Shown: positions 24,098 through 33,295, counted from the stretch's first letter. The stretch is 55,843 nt of DNA from Lachnospiraceae bacterium (GCA_017470935.1 JAFUXG010000036.1:1-55843); one strand, 5' to 3'. Notes: a model not told the origin generated them from the letters alone. Numbers and translations: made by a program.

Positions 24098-26983
24098 TTA
24101 GATTGCAAAACCTATCGGTATTTTTCTATTTTCTTTCTTAATATCCGGCTCCGGTATATCTGCCTCTTCAATTGTAGTGAGCATTTTTCTCATATGATCA
24201 CATTTGCCAGGCTTAAGCCCACCGCCTTCAGTATCTGTATCAAATTTGCCCGACTTAAGTAATCTGTCGGCAAGATTAAGCTCTGCCTCCTCTATTATCT
24301 TACGGACAAAACGTCCATTTCCAAAATCCTCACTGCCATTCATGCTTTCATATATATTTCTAAGCTTAGCCATGGCAGTATCGGTGATAGACATCTGTTT
24401 CTTTGAGATCATAAGTCTTGTTATATCTAAAAGTTCATCTGTAGAATAATCATCAAATTCCACATGATAGGCTATCCTTGAGGAAAGCCCCGGGTTCCTT
24501 TCCAGAAAATGCTTCATTTCATCCGGATAACCTGCAAAAATAACAATAACCTTATCCCTGTTATTTTCCATTTCCTGAACAATCGTATTGATTGCCTCAT
24601 CACCAAAGCTGTTTTCCCTGTCATCACAGAGGGAATAAGCCTCATCAATGAAGAGAACACCACCTTGGGCTTCACGGAATTTTTTCTTCACAATGGGTGC
24701 TGTATGGCCAATAAACTGTCCCACAAGATCTGCTCTTCCACATTCCACAAAGGCTCCGGTAGTAAGCACCTTTTCATCCTTCATAATCTCTGCAAAAAGT
24801 CTTGCAACAGTTGTCTTGGCAGTTCCGGGATTACCTGTGAATACCATATGCATAGATCCGTTTTCCTTTTGTATGCCTTTATTTTCGCATATTTTTCTAA
24901 GTTTACATCCGGCTATTGCTTTATTAACTATGGCCTTCGTCTTGGTAAGTCCTATCATGTCATTAAGTTCTTCCCTGGCTGAAGCCTCTGTTTTTTTCTC
25001 CTTTTTCTCTTCCGTTGTCTCCGCAATATCCTTCTTAGTAATTTGAAAAAGCTCCCTGTTCCTGACTGATGACACATCTGCTTTGGATCTGGCAAGCCTT
25101 GACGCCTGCTTTTGCACAGCCTTTTCAAGCAAATTGCGGACATACCTTCCGTTGCCGAAATTATCTAACAGACGTGCTCTGTCAAATATGTAATGACATT
25201 CCTTTATGGCATCCTCCGTGGCAGTAAAGCCTCTGTCTTTAAGCATTAACTTGAAAATTTCCGTAAGCTCATCCGCATTGTAATCAGGAAAGTCTATCCA
25301 ATATGGTACCCTGCTCTTTAAGCCTTCATTTAGCTCCATAAAATTCTTCATTCTCTCGTTATACCCTGCAAGGATCACAATCACATCTTCCCTGTGATTC
25401 TCCATCTCCTGTATAAGCACCGTCACAGCAGCATCACTTTTCAGGGAATAAGCTTCATCAATGAATAAGACACCACCCTTGGCAGCCTTGAAGGCGGTTC
25501 TTATTTTATATAAGCAGGCAAATCCATCCAGATCCATTCCGCCGCGCTCTACAAAAGCACCGCTTTTCAGAATTCCTTTGTCCTTGGCAATCCCGGCAAA
25601 CAGCTTTGCAACCGTTGTCTTTGCTGTTCCCGGATTTCCGGCAAATACCATGTGCATGGCAGATGAATTATAGCTGCTGCCCCTGCGTTTCCTTCTTTCC
25701 TTTTCCACAATATCAGCTGTAATGATCTCGTCTATCTGCTGCTTTACCTCTTTAAGACCTATCATTTCCTTTAACCTGTCATATGAAGAGGCATTATCAT
25801 CCCGATCTAACATAAATATATCCTTATTGTCATAGTTATATGCCTGCATGACATTCTTGTTGAGGCACCATGAGTCAAAGCCTTCATAAGCCTTAAGCAC
25901 ATCTGTCTGAGTAAATGTTTCTTCAGGGAACTGCTTCATGAACTCATTTGCCTGACCGGCATAATCAGAATAATCCGATTCCTTAATAAGCTGCTTCATG
26001 TAATTTACCGCAGCTCTTCTGTCACCTTTTCCCTCCCGAAGTGCATACAGAAATATATTATCAGATATATCCGGCAAAACACCGTACGAAAACCCCGGAG
26101 CATCTATATTATATACAAATACAAAAAGACAGTCATTTTTATATTTTTTCACTGTATTCACAATATATTTACAGGTTCCGTCATATTCTGTAATGTCATG
26201 CCCGAATTTTTCAGAAAGGTCAAGAACGATCACTCCACCGTAATTATTCTCGATAAGATCTTCTACATGATCACGAGATTGGTAAAACCTCGGTCCTATA
26301 TTACTAAATATCTCAACCCGTCTGCCGCTTATGCGATTGGCAGCTGCAAGACCTGAAGCAAGAGCCTCCACCATATCACCTGCAGCCTCAATACTTTTCG
26401 CAGATATAACATAATGAACTATATTGCCCTCATGATTCGTAAGGTTCTTATGCTGCTTAATATTATCAAGCTCACATACTAAGCTTTTATCATATATTGC
26501 ATTTTTTACTTTTCTGTTCTCATTAATTATTTTTTCGCTTAGATCAAAAGAAATATTGGTGTTTCTTATATCCAAATATTCATGATAAAATCTGTAGCCT
26601 GCGTTATTTATAATGATGCGCGGACTACTTGTGTATAATCTTCTACGAGCCTCTTGAAAATGCAAATAAAAATCCTGTATTGATATCTCAGCAGGCTCAT
26701 CCTTGATTTTTTTGATGCCGAACACATCTGAAAGTTCATCCAGAATATAACTATATGCCTCATCAAATGTATCCGACCTTTCATCATAAGAAAACACAGC
26801 CTGCATCACATTACCCGGCTCATCTCTGTAAACAAAGAAAAGAAGCCCATTCCTCATCTTCTGGTACATATAATTGTTCACAGCTCCAATAGTACTACTA
26901 TATTCATAATCGCGAAGTCTTACCTTTGTATTCTTTTCTATCTCGGAAGCATTAGTTCCAAGAACAAAATTATAATATCTCAT
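24098..26983 (-). CDS. tandem AAA+ ATPase (CbbX/SpoVK type) with degenerate N-terminal module
   Basis: A 961-aa protein. Two complete AAA+ modules are visible: Walker A GNPGTAKTT at ~453 and ~723, and Walker B GGVLFIDEAYSL at ~508 and ~779. Arginine fingers lie in GLKSRVP and GLSSRIA. Both Walker A loops have Ala in place of the usual second Gly (GTGKTT). The second pore loop reads DLVGQFIGHTA, as in CbbX; the first is altered (DLDGFACLYKI). Residues ~185-390 look like a third, inactive AAA fold with a Walker B-like GGVIVLDLSE and no P-loop. Start ATG at 26983 has AAAGGAGAA upstream. It follows the PolC-like gene and is its likely partner, perhaps as a remodelling hexamer. Confidence 0.85.
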   Translation of the reverse strand: MRYYNFVLGTNASEIEKNTKVRLRDYEYSSTIGAVNNYMYQKMRNGLLFFVYRDEPGNVMQAVFSYDERSDTFDEAYSYILDELSDVFGIKKIKDEPAEISIQDFYLHFQEARRRLYTSSPRIIINNAGYRFYHEYLDIRNTNISFDLSEKIINENRKVKNAIYDKSLVCELDNIKQHKNLTNHEGNIVHYVISAKSIEAAGDMVEALASGLAAANRISGRRVEIFSNIGPRFYQSRDHVEDLIENNYGGVIVLDLSEKFGHDITEYDGTCKYIVNTVKKYKNDCLFVFVYNIDAPGFSYGVLPDISDNIFLYALREGKGDRRAAVNYMKQLIKESDYSDYAGQANEFMKQFPEETFTQTDVLKAYEGFDSWCLNKNVMQAYNYDNKDIFMLDRDDNASSYDRLKEMIGLKEVKQQIDEIITADIVEKERRKRRGSSYNSSAMHMVFAGNPGTAKTTVAKLFAGIAKDKGILKSGAFVERGGMDLDGFACLYKIRTAFKAAKGGVLFIDEAYSLKSDAAVTVLIQEMENHREDVIVILAGYNERMKNFMELNEGLKSRVPYWIDFPDYNADELTEIFKLMLKDRGFTATEDAIKECHYIFDRARLLDNFGNGRYVRNLLEKAVQKQASRLARSKADVSSVRNRELFQITKKDIAETTEEKKEKKTEASAREELNDMIGLTKTKAIVNKAIAGCKLRKICENKGIQKENGSMHMVFTGNPGTAKTTVARLFAEIMKDEKVLTTGAFVECGRADLVGQFIGHTAPIVKKKFREAQGGVLFIDEAYSLCDDRENSFGDEAINTIVQEMENNRDKVIVIFAGYPDEMKHFLERNPGLSSRIAYHVEFDDYSTDELLDITRLMISKKQMSITDTAMAKLRNIYESMNGSEDFGNGRFVRKIIEEAELNLADRLLKSGKFDTDTEGGGLKPGKCDHMRKMLTTIEEADIPEPDIKKENRKIPIGFAI

Positions 26984-27013
26984 AACACATTCTCCTTTCA
27001 AACTGTATTGATG

Positions 27014-27070
27014 TAATAGGTAATTGTGAAACTCGATTTCTTTCGTGAAGATTTGCGCAATTATCTATTA
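27014..27070 (-). repeat. long inverted repeat, intergenic element copy A
   Basis: TAATAGGTAATTGTG (27014-27028) pairs with CGCAATTATCTATTA (27056-27070), a 15-bp stem with two G-U pairs. The right arm contains the stop codon of the PolC-like gene. Its AATTGCG core and position match the repeats at 40781 and 45856. Confidence 0.65.
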
Positions 27071-29433
27071 ACTGATGCAAGATTACTTTGTACCATAAGA
27101 TACTCCTCAGGATAATTCAATCTGTACCATATAAGCTTAGAGTAAAAGATTGCATACTCAGTATCATGCACCTTAGGGAACAGATATTTTATTGTCTTTA
27201 TTGACTCGATATATTCTTCACTTATTCCTTTACTTCTAAGCATTTCATAGTCATTCTCCGTAAGCTCCTTCTTAACCCTGCCCTTTCTCACAAGCATCAT
27301 AATCCGATAAGCATCCTCTCTTCCTATGCCGTGACGTATCAGAGTATTCATCACATCATCTCTATGAGGGATCACCTTATCAGGATCATGGAAATTCTTT
27401 TTAAACAGCTCAACCGCATCGCCCTCCCATACATCGGGAGATTGATGGTAATATCCAAGTATTCTGACTATATCTGAAAAGGAATTAAGGGAAGCTGTAT
27501 CAGCAAATTTCCCTGCCAGATGTAATGGCGGAATATCCTTATTAAGCTCCTTTTCAAAAAATGTTCTGTAATCAATCTCTTCTATCGAAATACTATTCGC
27601 TTTCACAGAGGTCATTTTCTCCAACTGATGTATAAATGATAATCTGTCATTACCAATAATATACATTCCCATAGCATCAAACATGCTTCTATGGTCAGAA
27701 AACCGCGCAGTTGCTCTGCCGTCTGTATAACCATCATTAGTGGTTAATTGTCTTATGGATGTATAATCATATATTTCCTTGTCAGGAGAAATCATGATTA
27801 TTTTAAACGGATGCTGCCATTGTTCAATACCAAAAGCTGCACTTGCATGAAACACCTTATTATTACCTAGAAATCTATCCAAATGTTCAAGTATATCAGT
27901 TCTAAGTTCAGGAGTAACATCAACTTCGAAATGGGGATGCTTTTCTCCATTAAGCCCTGCGAACACCTCAAAGTGAATATCATGACCATCACAGTCTAAT
28001 GCATTGCCGCATTTCGGACAGCTGCGTTTTCCCATACCGGCACCCATGAGATCAAAACCAGAGCTTATTCTGCCGGACACCTTTTCAGGCGAAAAATCAA
28101 CATACCCACATGCCGGACAAAAGTAGTGTGGCGGCAGCGGATTAGTTCCGGTAATTCCTGTGATATAAGCCACATATGACGCTCCTACGCTACCTCTTGC
28201 CAGAGTATAGCCGCTAAGTCTCCTGCATTCACCTGTAATCTCAGCAGCAGCCAGATAATAAGATGAATATCCATGAGACATGATCTTATCAAGTTCATCA
28301 CTCATTCTTTCACTAACCTGAACAGGAAGCCTTTCTCCATACTTTTCGTGTGCTCTTTCATAACACACAGCCTTAAGCTTCTCATCTGCATCAGGAAGCT
28401 TAAATCTCTTATCATCTGCTGAATACGGCTCAATATACTCAATCTGTTCTTCAAGGAGTAACGGTTCTCGTACCATCACATCCATGGCAAGCTCATCACC
28501 CAGATATCCATACTCATTAAGATATGATTCATCGACTCCAGCAGTGTTGATGTCTGCTATGACTATTTTCCCGATGGACTTAAGATATCTTGCTATCATG
28601 ACTGCTATCTCTGCCAACCTAACGTCTTCACCCGGTTCAATCTTTATCGTCTTGAGATCTGAGATGCCGCATTTGTCTTTTACCTTCTCATTAATCTGAT
28701 GCATCAAGCTGTATGGACAAAGCTCTACAAAATCCATATCACCATATCGGAATTCCACCGATTCTTTTATCTCATCATCACTAAAACCGCTCTGCGCCAG
28801 TGTCCGAATGTAACTCCATGAGACCGAGCGACCCAACAATACTCCTTCTCTGTCAGAAAGTATATAGTCCAAATCGCAGACACCTGCATATAAATAATCC
28901 AAATCGCAGACATAGATATTGTTATCATCCGTATTAGTGATATGATTACAATTATTATCAACATTATCGATATATTCAGATGACACTATCCTGTTAAGGG
29001 TTCTTATTCCATTCCTGTTCTTAACAAGAATACGTATGTCCAATACATAATCCGGATTTTTTTCATCTACAGCATAGCTTCTTTTGCAGAAGAGCGTGTT
29101 AGAAAATACAGGCTTTGCTCCATCGTCCGTAAAATACCTGAATTCATCAGGGTCACCAAGACAGCTAAATGGTACAAGAACCATCTTCCTGTCATTTTTA
29201 GAAGGCTGCCTCAACATCCTCAACGCATCCGCCTGCAATTCTCTAACCTGATCAGGAGTTATATCAAGCTTATTAGCAGTTTCTTCAATACTAATTCCTT
29301 CTTCGCCGCTTAAGGTGCCGAATCTAAGCTCTATTACTCTTCTATAGAGCTTAGGCAGGCGTTTGCGTCTTTCCTCAATAAATCCGAGTGATTTTGCTAA
29401 TTTCTTTACCTTGTTAATATCTGTATTCTTCAT
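27061..29433 (-). CDS. sigma-70 region 4-like HTH fused to a catalytically degenerate PolC-like polymerase
   Basis: A 790-aa protein. Residues 24-76 resemble sigma-70 region 4 (LPKLYRRVIELRFG, then the HTH SIEETANKLDITPDQVRELQ). From ~80 to the end it follows Gram-positive PolC after the exonuclease insertion: ILVKNRNGIRTLNRIVS, LARGSVGASYVAYITGITG, NPLPPHYFCPACG with a second CPKCG zinc pair, GHDIHFEVF, SPDVWEGDAVELF, LVRKGR and IKYLFPKVH. PolC's N-terminal domains, first PHP half and exonuclease are absent. Where PolC has PDIDLNF, this has PHFEVDV, and LKLDILGHDD is replaced by MGMYIIGNDR, so the three catalytic Asp residues seem lost. Start chosen at the ATG with GGGAG upstream, downstream of the promoter. 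It is not the replicative polymerase; DNA binding or scaffolding is inferred. Confidence 0.82.
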   Translation of the reverse strand: MKNTDINKVKKLAKSLGFIEERRKRLPKLYRRVIELRFGTLSGEEGISIEETANKLDITPDQVRELQADALRMLRQPSKNDRKMVLVPFSCLGDPDEFRYFTDDGAKPVFSNTLFCKRSYAVDEKNPDYVLDIRILVKNRNGIRTLNRIVSSEYIDNVDNNCNHITNTDDNNIYVCDLDYLYAGVCDLDYILSDREGVLLGRSVSWSYIRTLAQSGFSDDEIKESVEFRYGDMDFVELCPYSLMHQINEKVKDKCGISDLKTIKIEPGEDVRLAEIAVMIARYLKSIGKIVIADINTAGVDESYLNEYGYLGDELAMDVMVREPLLLEEQIEYIEPYSADDKRFKLPDADEKLKAVCYERAHEKYGERLPVQVSERMSDELDKIMSHGYSSYYLAAAEITGECRRLSGYTLARGSVGASYVAYITGITGTNPLPPHYFCPACGYVDFSPEKVSGRISSGFDLMGAGMGKRSCPKCGNALDCDGHDIHFEVFAGLNGEKHPHFEVDVTPELRTDILEHLDRFLGNNKVFHASAAFGIEQWQHPFKIIMISPDKEIYDYTSIRQLTTNDGYTDGRATARFSDHRSMFDAMGMYIIGNDRLSFIHQLEKMTSVKANSISIEEIDYRTFFEKELNKDIPPLHLAGKFADTASLNSFSDIVRILGYYHQSPDVWEGDAVELFKKNFHDPDKVIPHRDDVMNTLIRHGIGREDAYRIMMLVRKGRVKKELTENDYEMLRSKGISEEYIESIKTIKYLFPKVHDTEYAIFYSKLIWYRLNYPEEYLMVQSNLASVNR

Positions 29434-29525
29434 ATACATCCACTCCCTTCCAGCACTTTCGCAATTGTCATCCCGAAACTCATATTGCATGTTATCAATA
29501 TCTTCTTGCATTTGTATGCAAGCCA

Positions 29526-29554
29526 TAATAACATAAATCACACCTGCTTGTAAA
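29526..29554 (-). promoter_or_regulatory. candidate sigma-A promoter of the PolC-like/AAA+ operon
   Basis: On the minus strand TTTACA (29549-29554) and TTATTA (29526-29531) are 17 nt apart, with a long A/T-tract upstream that could act as an UP element. Its position rules out the in-frame ATG at 29541 and supports the start at 29433. Confidence 0.6.
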
Positions 29555-29620
29555 CATATTTTTAAAAAAAATTTTTAAAAATTTTTATATGTAAATATCA
29601 ATACAAATAAATTGCTATTT

Positions 29621-30461
29621 AATCCGTGCATTTCAATAAATATCCCGGAATCCGTTATGGCAAATGGCAATATGATAGGAGATCTGGCAAGACAATATTT
29701 TGGAGAATATGAACTTGTTGAATTTAACTAGAATAAGTCTGTCATGGCAGGGAAGACTTCTGAACTGATGAATTCGGGGACAGCCAACATTGCTGAAGCC
29801 GCATTCTATACCGATGGGCTTTACTGTGCTGTGGACATCCTGCACAGGGTGGGAGATGCTTACGATATTATAGAGGTAAAGAGTTCAACCCATGCCACAG
29901 ATACCATTTCAGTATTCTCTTCATATCGAACAAGCTGACGGAAGGATAGAGCATCGTGAATTTCTTGCAAAGGAAGGCACTGACCCAAGAAGAGCCATCG
30001 CCGAAAGTCTGTGCAAGGACTTCCCTACAGACGTATGTGTCCTTGCTTACAATATGTCCTTTGAGCGTGGCGTATTACAAAGACTTGCCCAGACATTTCC
30101 CGATCTGTCGGAACATCTGCTGGCAATAAGAGATAATATACACGATCTTATGATACCATTTCAGAAGCAGTATTATTATACAAAAGCAATGCAGGGATCC
30201 TATTCCATCAAGTATGTACTCCCGGCACTTTGTCCAGGAGATCCGGAGCTTGATTATCACTCCCTTCACGGCGTACACAACGGTGGCGAAGCATCTGCGG
30301 CATTTGCAGATATGCCGAATCATACTCCTGATGAGATTGCCGTTATGCGGAACGATCTTCTGAATTACTGCTGCCTTGATACACTGGCAATGGTTAAGGT
30401 ATTAGAGAAATTAAGAAATGTATGTGCTGCAGGGCTAGTACAGTATCAAATTGAATTTTAG
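29621..30461 (+). pseudogene. decayed DUF2779 protein gene
   Basis: Remains of a DUF2779-family gene (Cas4-like PD-(D/E)XK part followed by an RNase H-like DUF2779 domain). The N-terminal piece (GNMIGDLARQYFGEYELVEF, later VDILHRVGDAYDIIEVKSS with the D-ExK nuclease motif) lacks its first ~20 residues and is cut by an in-frame TAG at 29729-29731. Near 29893 the frame jumps directly into QIPFQYSLHIE of the C-terminal domain, so the middle of the gene is deleted. The C-terminal 570 bases (29892-30461) remain open, with LAYNMSFERGVL and YSIKYVLPAL visible. A start there could still give a 189-aa fragment, but no ribosome site is seen. Confidence 0.8.
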
Positions 30462-30519
30462 CTAAATATATTTATACATTAACATACCAATACCATAAAA
30501 AAGCATAGGTCTCAACAAC

Positions 30520-31875
30520 TTATTTCTTAATTTTACCATCAATATCAATATATCTTATAGGGTTACCCTTTCCATAAATATTGTGCGTTACACTATCTGG
30601 ATTAGGTCTTTTTTTCTTCCCTTCTTTTATAGCTTTATCTCGCTCCTTCTTTTTTTCAAGCCTAGTAATTTTTACATATCTATCCGAATGAATAATCCTT
30701 CTATACAAATATTCAATATACTCTTCATAGTTTGGATCATCTTCAGATATATCTTCAAGAATCATATAAGTTCTTCCTAATATATTTTTAAATTCATTCC
30801 TTGGATCTTTTTCTTTTTCTACATTTTTAATGTATTCACTTCTAAAGTCAGATGGCATATCATCTAATTCTACCTGCGAAGGATGCTTCCCTTTACTATC
30901 TGCGACAGTTACTATACTTTTTGCTAATTCATAATCTTCATTTCTAAAGTGAATTATTCCCTCTCCGTGAGGGTATTCTGAATTCTCCTTAGTGCTCTCA
31001 TACATACAATGAATTTTTTTCCCATCAACTTCCTTAATCTTGTATATTCCTACAACACGAGCTTGAACCGTAGCAAATACATATTCAATTCCTAACTTCT
31101 CAAAGCTTTCAATTTTAATTTTCCAATTCCCACATGCAGTATCTTTAATGGCGTTTTTTCGTTTCTCTCCAACAGGATACTTTAAACATTCTGGATAGGC
31201 GTTATTTATATTAATAAGCAGCGCTTTAACTTTTCTCTTTTGCAAATCCTCGTAATACAATGGTTTTTTCGCAAATTCTTCACAGAATTCATCAACAGTC
31301 CATGCTTTTGTTAATCCAGTTTGTTTTTCTCCTTCACTTTGATGCCCTTGAACTTTATTGGTAAGTTTATCCTTATTATCACTACAACTTGAATCAAATT
31401 TTAATCCACCAATACGTAAAAGATTAATTAGCGCAGATTCCGCCATAAACGCCTCTTTACTAGTCATCCCCCATTTTATGATGTACTTCACAATTTTACC
31501 ATGTCGCTTATTTATTTCTTCAATCTTATGAATTTTCTCTGAGAGTTCTTCCTTTCTTTTTTCCAATTCATCTAATCTACCTTCTTTTGCGAGTTCCTCT
31601 TCCAGAATTCGTATCTGATCAGATGTTTCTAATTCATGTGACCAAACTCTTGATCCCTTTCCTTCGCCAATATAAAAAGGAATCAAACTTTCTCCTACCT
31701 TCTCACATAAAGCATATACATAAGATCTATGATCTTTATCATGTTTAGGATCAACTTCTTTCGAAAAATCATCTAGGGCATAAGTAAATTCTTTAATAAC
31801 CTCATTACTCTCAATGATTGATATTTCCAACTCTTGATATTCAGCTTGTACTTCTTTATTTGGGGTTTTACTCAT
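30520..31875 (-). CDS. GIY-YIG nuclease-like protein (LEM-3-like)
   Basis: A 451-aa protein. Residues ~50-75 carry a GIY-YIG-type start (RSYVYALCEKVGE, then FYIGEGKGSRVWSH), as in the LEM-3-like branch where the second triplet is YIG followed by GKG-x-R. A charged coiled-coil segment (~85-120) and a conserved-looking KWGMTSKEAFMAESALINLL follow, the latter fitting the catalytic Glu region. The C-terminal half is Lys/Glu-rich and unrecognised. Codon use is much richer in A/T than in neighbouring housekeeping genes, suggesting acquisition. GAGAGG precedes the ATG. It is alone in its transcript, and beside nuclease remnants. A DNA-cleaving defence or mobile-element role is inferred. Confidence 0.7.
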   Translation of the reverse strand: MSKTPNKEVQAEYQELEISIIESNEVIKEFTYALDDFSKEVDPKHDKDHRSYVYALCEKVGESLIPFYIGEGKGSRVWSHELETSDQIRILEEELAKEGRLDELEKRKEELSEKIHKIEEINKRHGKIVKYIIKWGMTSKEAFMAESALINLLRIGGLKFDSSCSDNKDKLTNKVQGHQSEGEKQTGLTKAWTVDEFCEEFAKKPLYYEDLQKRKVKALLININNAYPECLKYPVGEKRKNAIKDTACGNWKIKIESFEKLGIEYVFATVQARVVGIYKIKEVDGKKIHCMYESTKENSEYPHGEGIIHFRNEDYELAKSIVTVADSKGKHPSQVELDDMPSDFRSEYIKNVEKEKDPRNEFKNILGRTYMILEDISEDDPNYEEYIEYLYRRIIHSDRYVKITRLEKKKERDKAIKEGKKKRPNPDSVTHNIYGKGNPIRYIDIDGKIKK

Positions 31876-32005
31876 TAATTATAACCTCTCTATTCTTCTT
31901 TGTGTATGTTTAACAAAATAATTTTACCAAGTTTCTTAAATGATAATCTTTTTGCTTTCAGATTCCTTGTTGCTTACTTTATTCCTATTCATTTATCACT
32001 TTATT

Positions 32006-32203
32006 TTATGTTTTACCTATATAACCTCCATTTCTCACACCATCCCCTGAAACAACCTTTTCCCCAACATTAAACCTCTTAACTCCCGTCTCCTTCTTCT
32101 GATTGAAGCAGAAGTTTAACATATATCCGGTGTCAAGTCCGAAGTAATCAAGGTAAACCTTAAGCTGCTTCTGTGCCTCATCATCAGGCATATACGCCAT
32201 CAC
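32006..32203 (-). pseudogene. C-terminal remnant of a PD-(D/E)XK nuclease/AAA-type protein
   Basis: A 65-codon open frame whose first half (QKQLKVYLDYFGLDTGYML, then FCFNQKKETGV) matches the C-terminal tail of the widespread AAA-ATPase-like proteins that end in a PD-(D/E)XK nuclease domain (DUF1703 group). The ATPase and the rest of the nuclease are missing, and the upstream sequence abuts the HTH gene at 32221. It is best read as a leftover after deletion. No good ribosome site. Confidence 0.65.
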
Positions 32204-32220
32204 ATCTCTATTACTAATCG

Positions 32221-33099
32221 TTAAAAATAATCATCATTTTCATTCCTGACCTCAAGATCAAATACGCTTTTAATCTTTTTTTTGTCATGGCGTGGGAGGA
32301 TCTTCTCTGTCACAACCTTATTCTTTCCCATATCAACCAAAACAACAGACATATGTGTATTGAACTTCTGTTTCATAACCATATCAGAAAATGCATTAAA
32401 TAAATGCTCTTCAGTAAACACAAATGTATTCTTAATATCTTTAAGTGTATCCGGCTCCCACACATCTTTAAGAAAAACATGTACACAGTCATCCATCAGC
32501 CACCTGATATGTCCGGTGATAATGTTCTCATTGGACCAATCCAACTTAGAGTCCTCTCCAAAGAAATTAACAATAAAATTCCAATATAGCGGCTCATAAC
32601 CCTGCAGATGTACGGCAAAGCTGCTATATTGATGCAGACCATAAGAGCTTTTTGGAACCTCATCAAGCGGAAGTCTCGGATAAAATCGCAGCATCAATCC
32701 TCTATCATATAACTCATCTGCTATTATATTTCTTATCGCCCTCTCCGCATTCTTACGATCTTCGCTCTCCTTTCTGCTGTCTTCATCCATCTTCATTCTA
32801 TGCTCCTGCTCATCCTTTGGAAGCATACCATTAGCCCTCATAAAATCTTCATAATCGATTTTATCCGGATTGACAGCATTTCTCACGATTGACTGAATAA
32901 GTTCGACAGCTAAAGGCTTCGTAATCTTGCAATTGACAATTCTGGAAAATGTAGATGCGCTAACCATCCCACAGTCCTCGGCGAACTCTGCCATGGTTCT
33001 CTCCAGCCCCTTTGCCTGATTCACATACATCGCCAGCCTCATCTTGTCCGGTACCAAAGCCTCTATATATTCACGATTAAAATCATTCCTTTCACTCAC
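32221..33099 (-). CDS. HTH-type protein with unknown C-terminal domain
   Basis: A 292-aa protein. The N-terminal ~70 residues look like an XRE-type helix-turn-helix (RTMAEFAEDCGMVSASTFSRIVN). A polar linker (~75-115, KDEQEH to RKNAERAIRN) leads to a ~175-residue C-terminal domain with no recognised motif, containing SSYGLHQYSSFAVHLQGYEP and VVLVDMGKNKVVTEKI, which looks like a beta-rich ligand or effector domain. It begins with GTG, preceded by AGGAGG about 10 nt upstream. It could regulate a neighbouring accessory gene; a similar HTH-plus-domain layout occurs in toxin- or nuclease-associated regulators, but identity is uncertain. Confidence 0.6.
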   Translation of the reverse strand: MSERNDFNREYIEALVPDKMRLAMYVNQAKGLERTMAEFAEDCGMVSASTFSRIVNCKITKPLAVELIQSIVRNAVNPDKIDYEDFMRANGMLPKDEQEHRMKMDEDSRKESEDRKNAERAIRNIIADELYDRGLMLRFYPRLPLDEVPKSSYGLHQYSSFAVHLQGYEPLYWNFIVNFFGEDSKLDWSNENIITGHIRWLMDDCVHVFLKDVWEPDTLKDIKNTFVFTEEHLFNAFSDMVMKQKFNTHMSVVLVDMGKNKVVTEKILPRHDKKKIKSVFDLEVRNENDDYF

Positions 33100-33295
33100 C
33101 GCCTCATTGCCTCCTGTCTCAAACTATCAACATTAATCTTTGCTCTGACACTTTTCCCCTTAAGGGGAAGTCTTAACTTGATGACACTATATGCATGATG
33201 CAGTATTCCCCATGGAGAAGCTAATGTATTCAAATGATTACAATGAATATACGCCTACAATAACATTTCAAATTAACATTGTCAACAAAAGAAAA

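Noticed and set aside
27061-29433. Reading the PolC-like gene as the replicative DNA polymerase III
   Set aside because: It is about half the length of PolC, lacks the N-terminal domains and exonuclease, and appears to have lost the catalytic aspartates.
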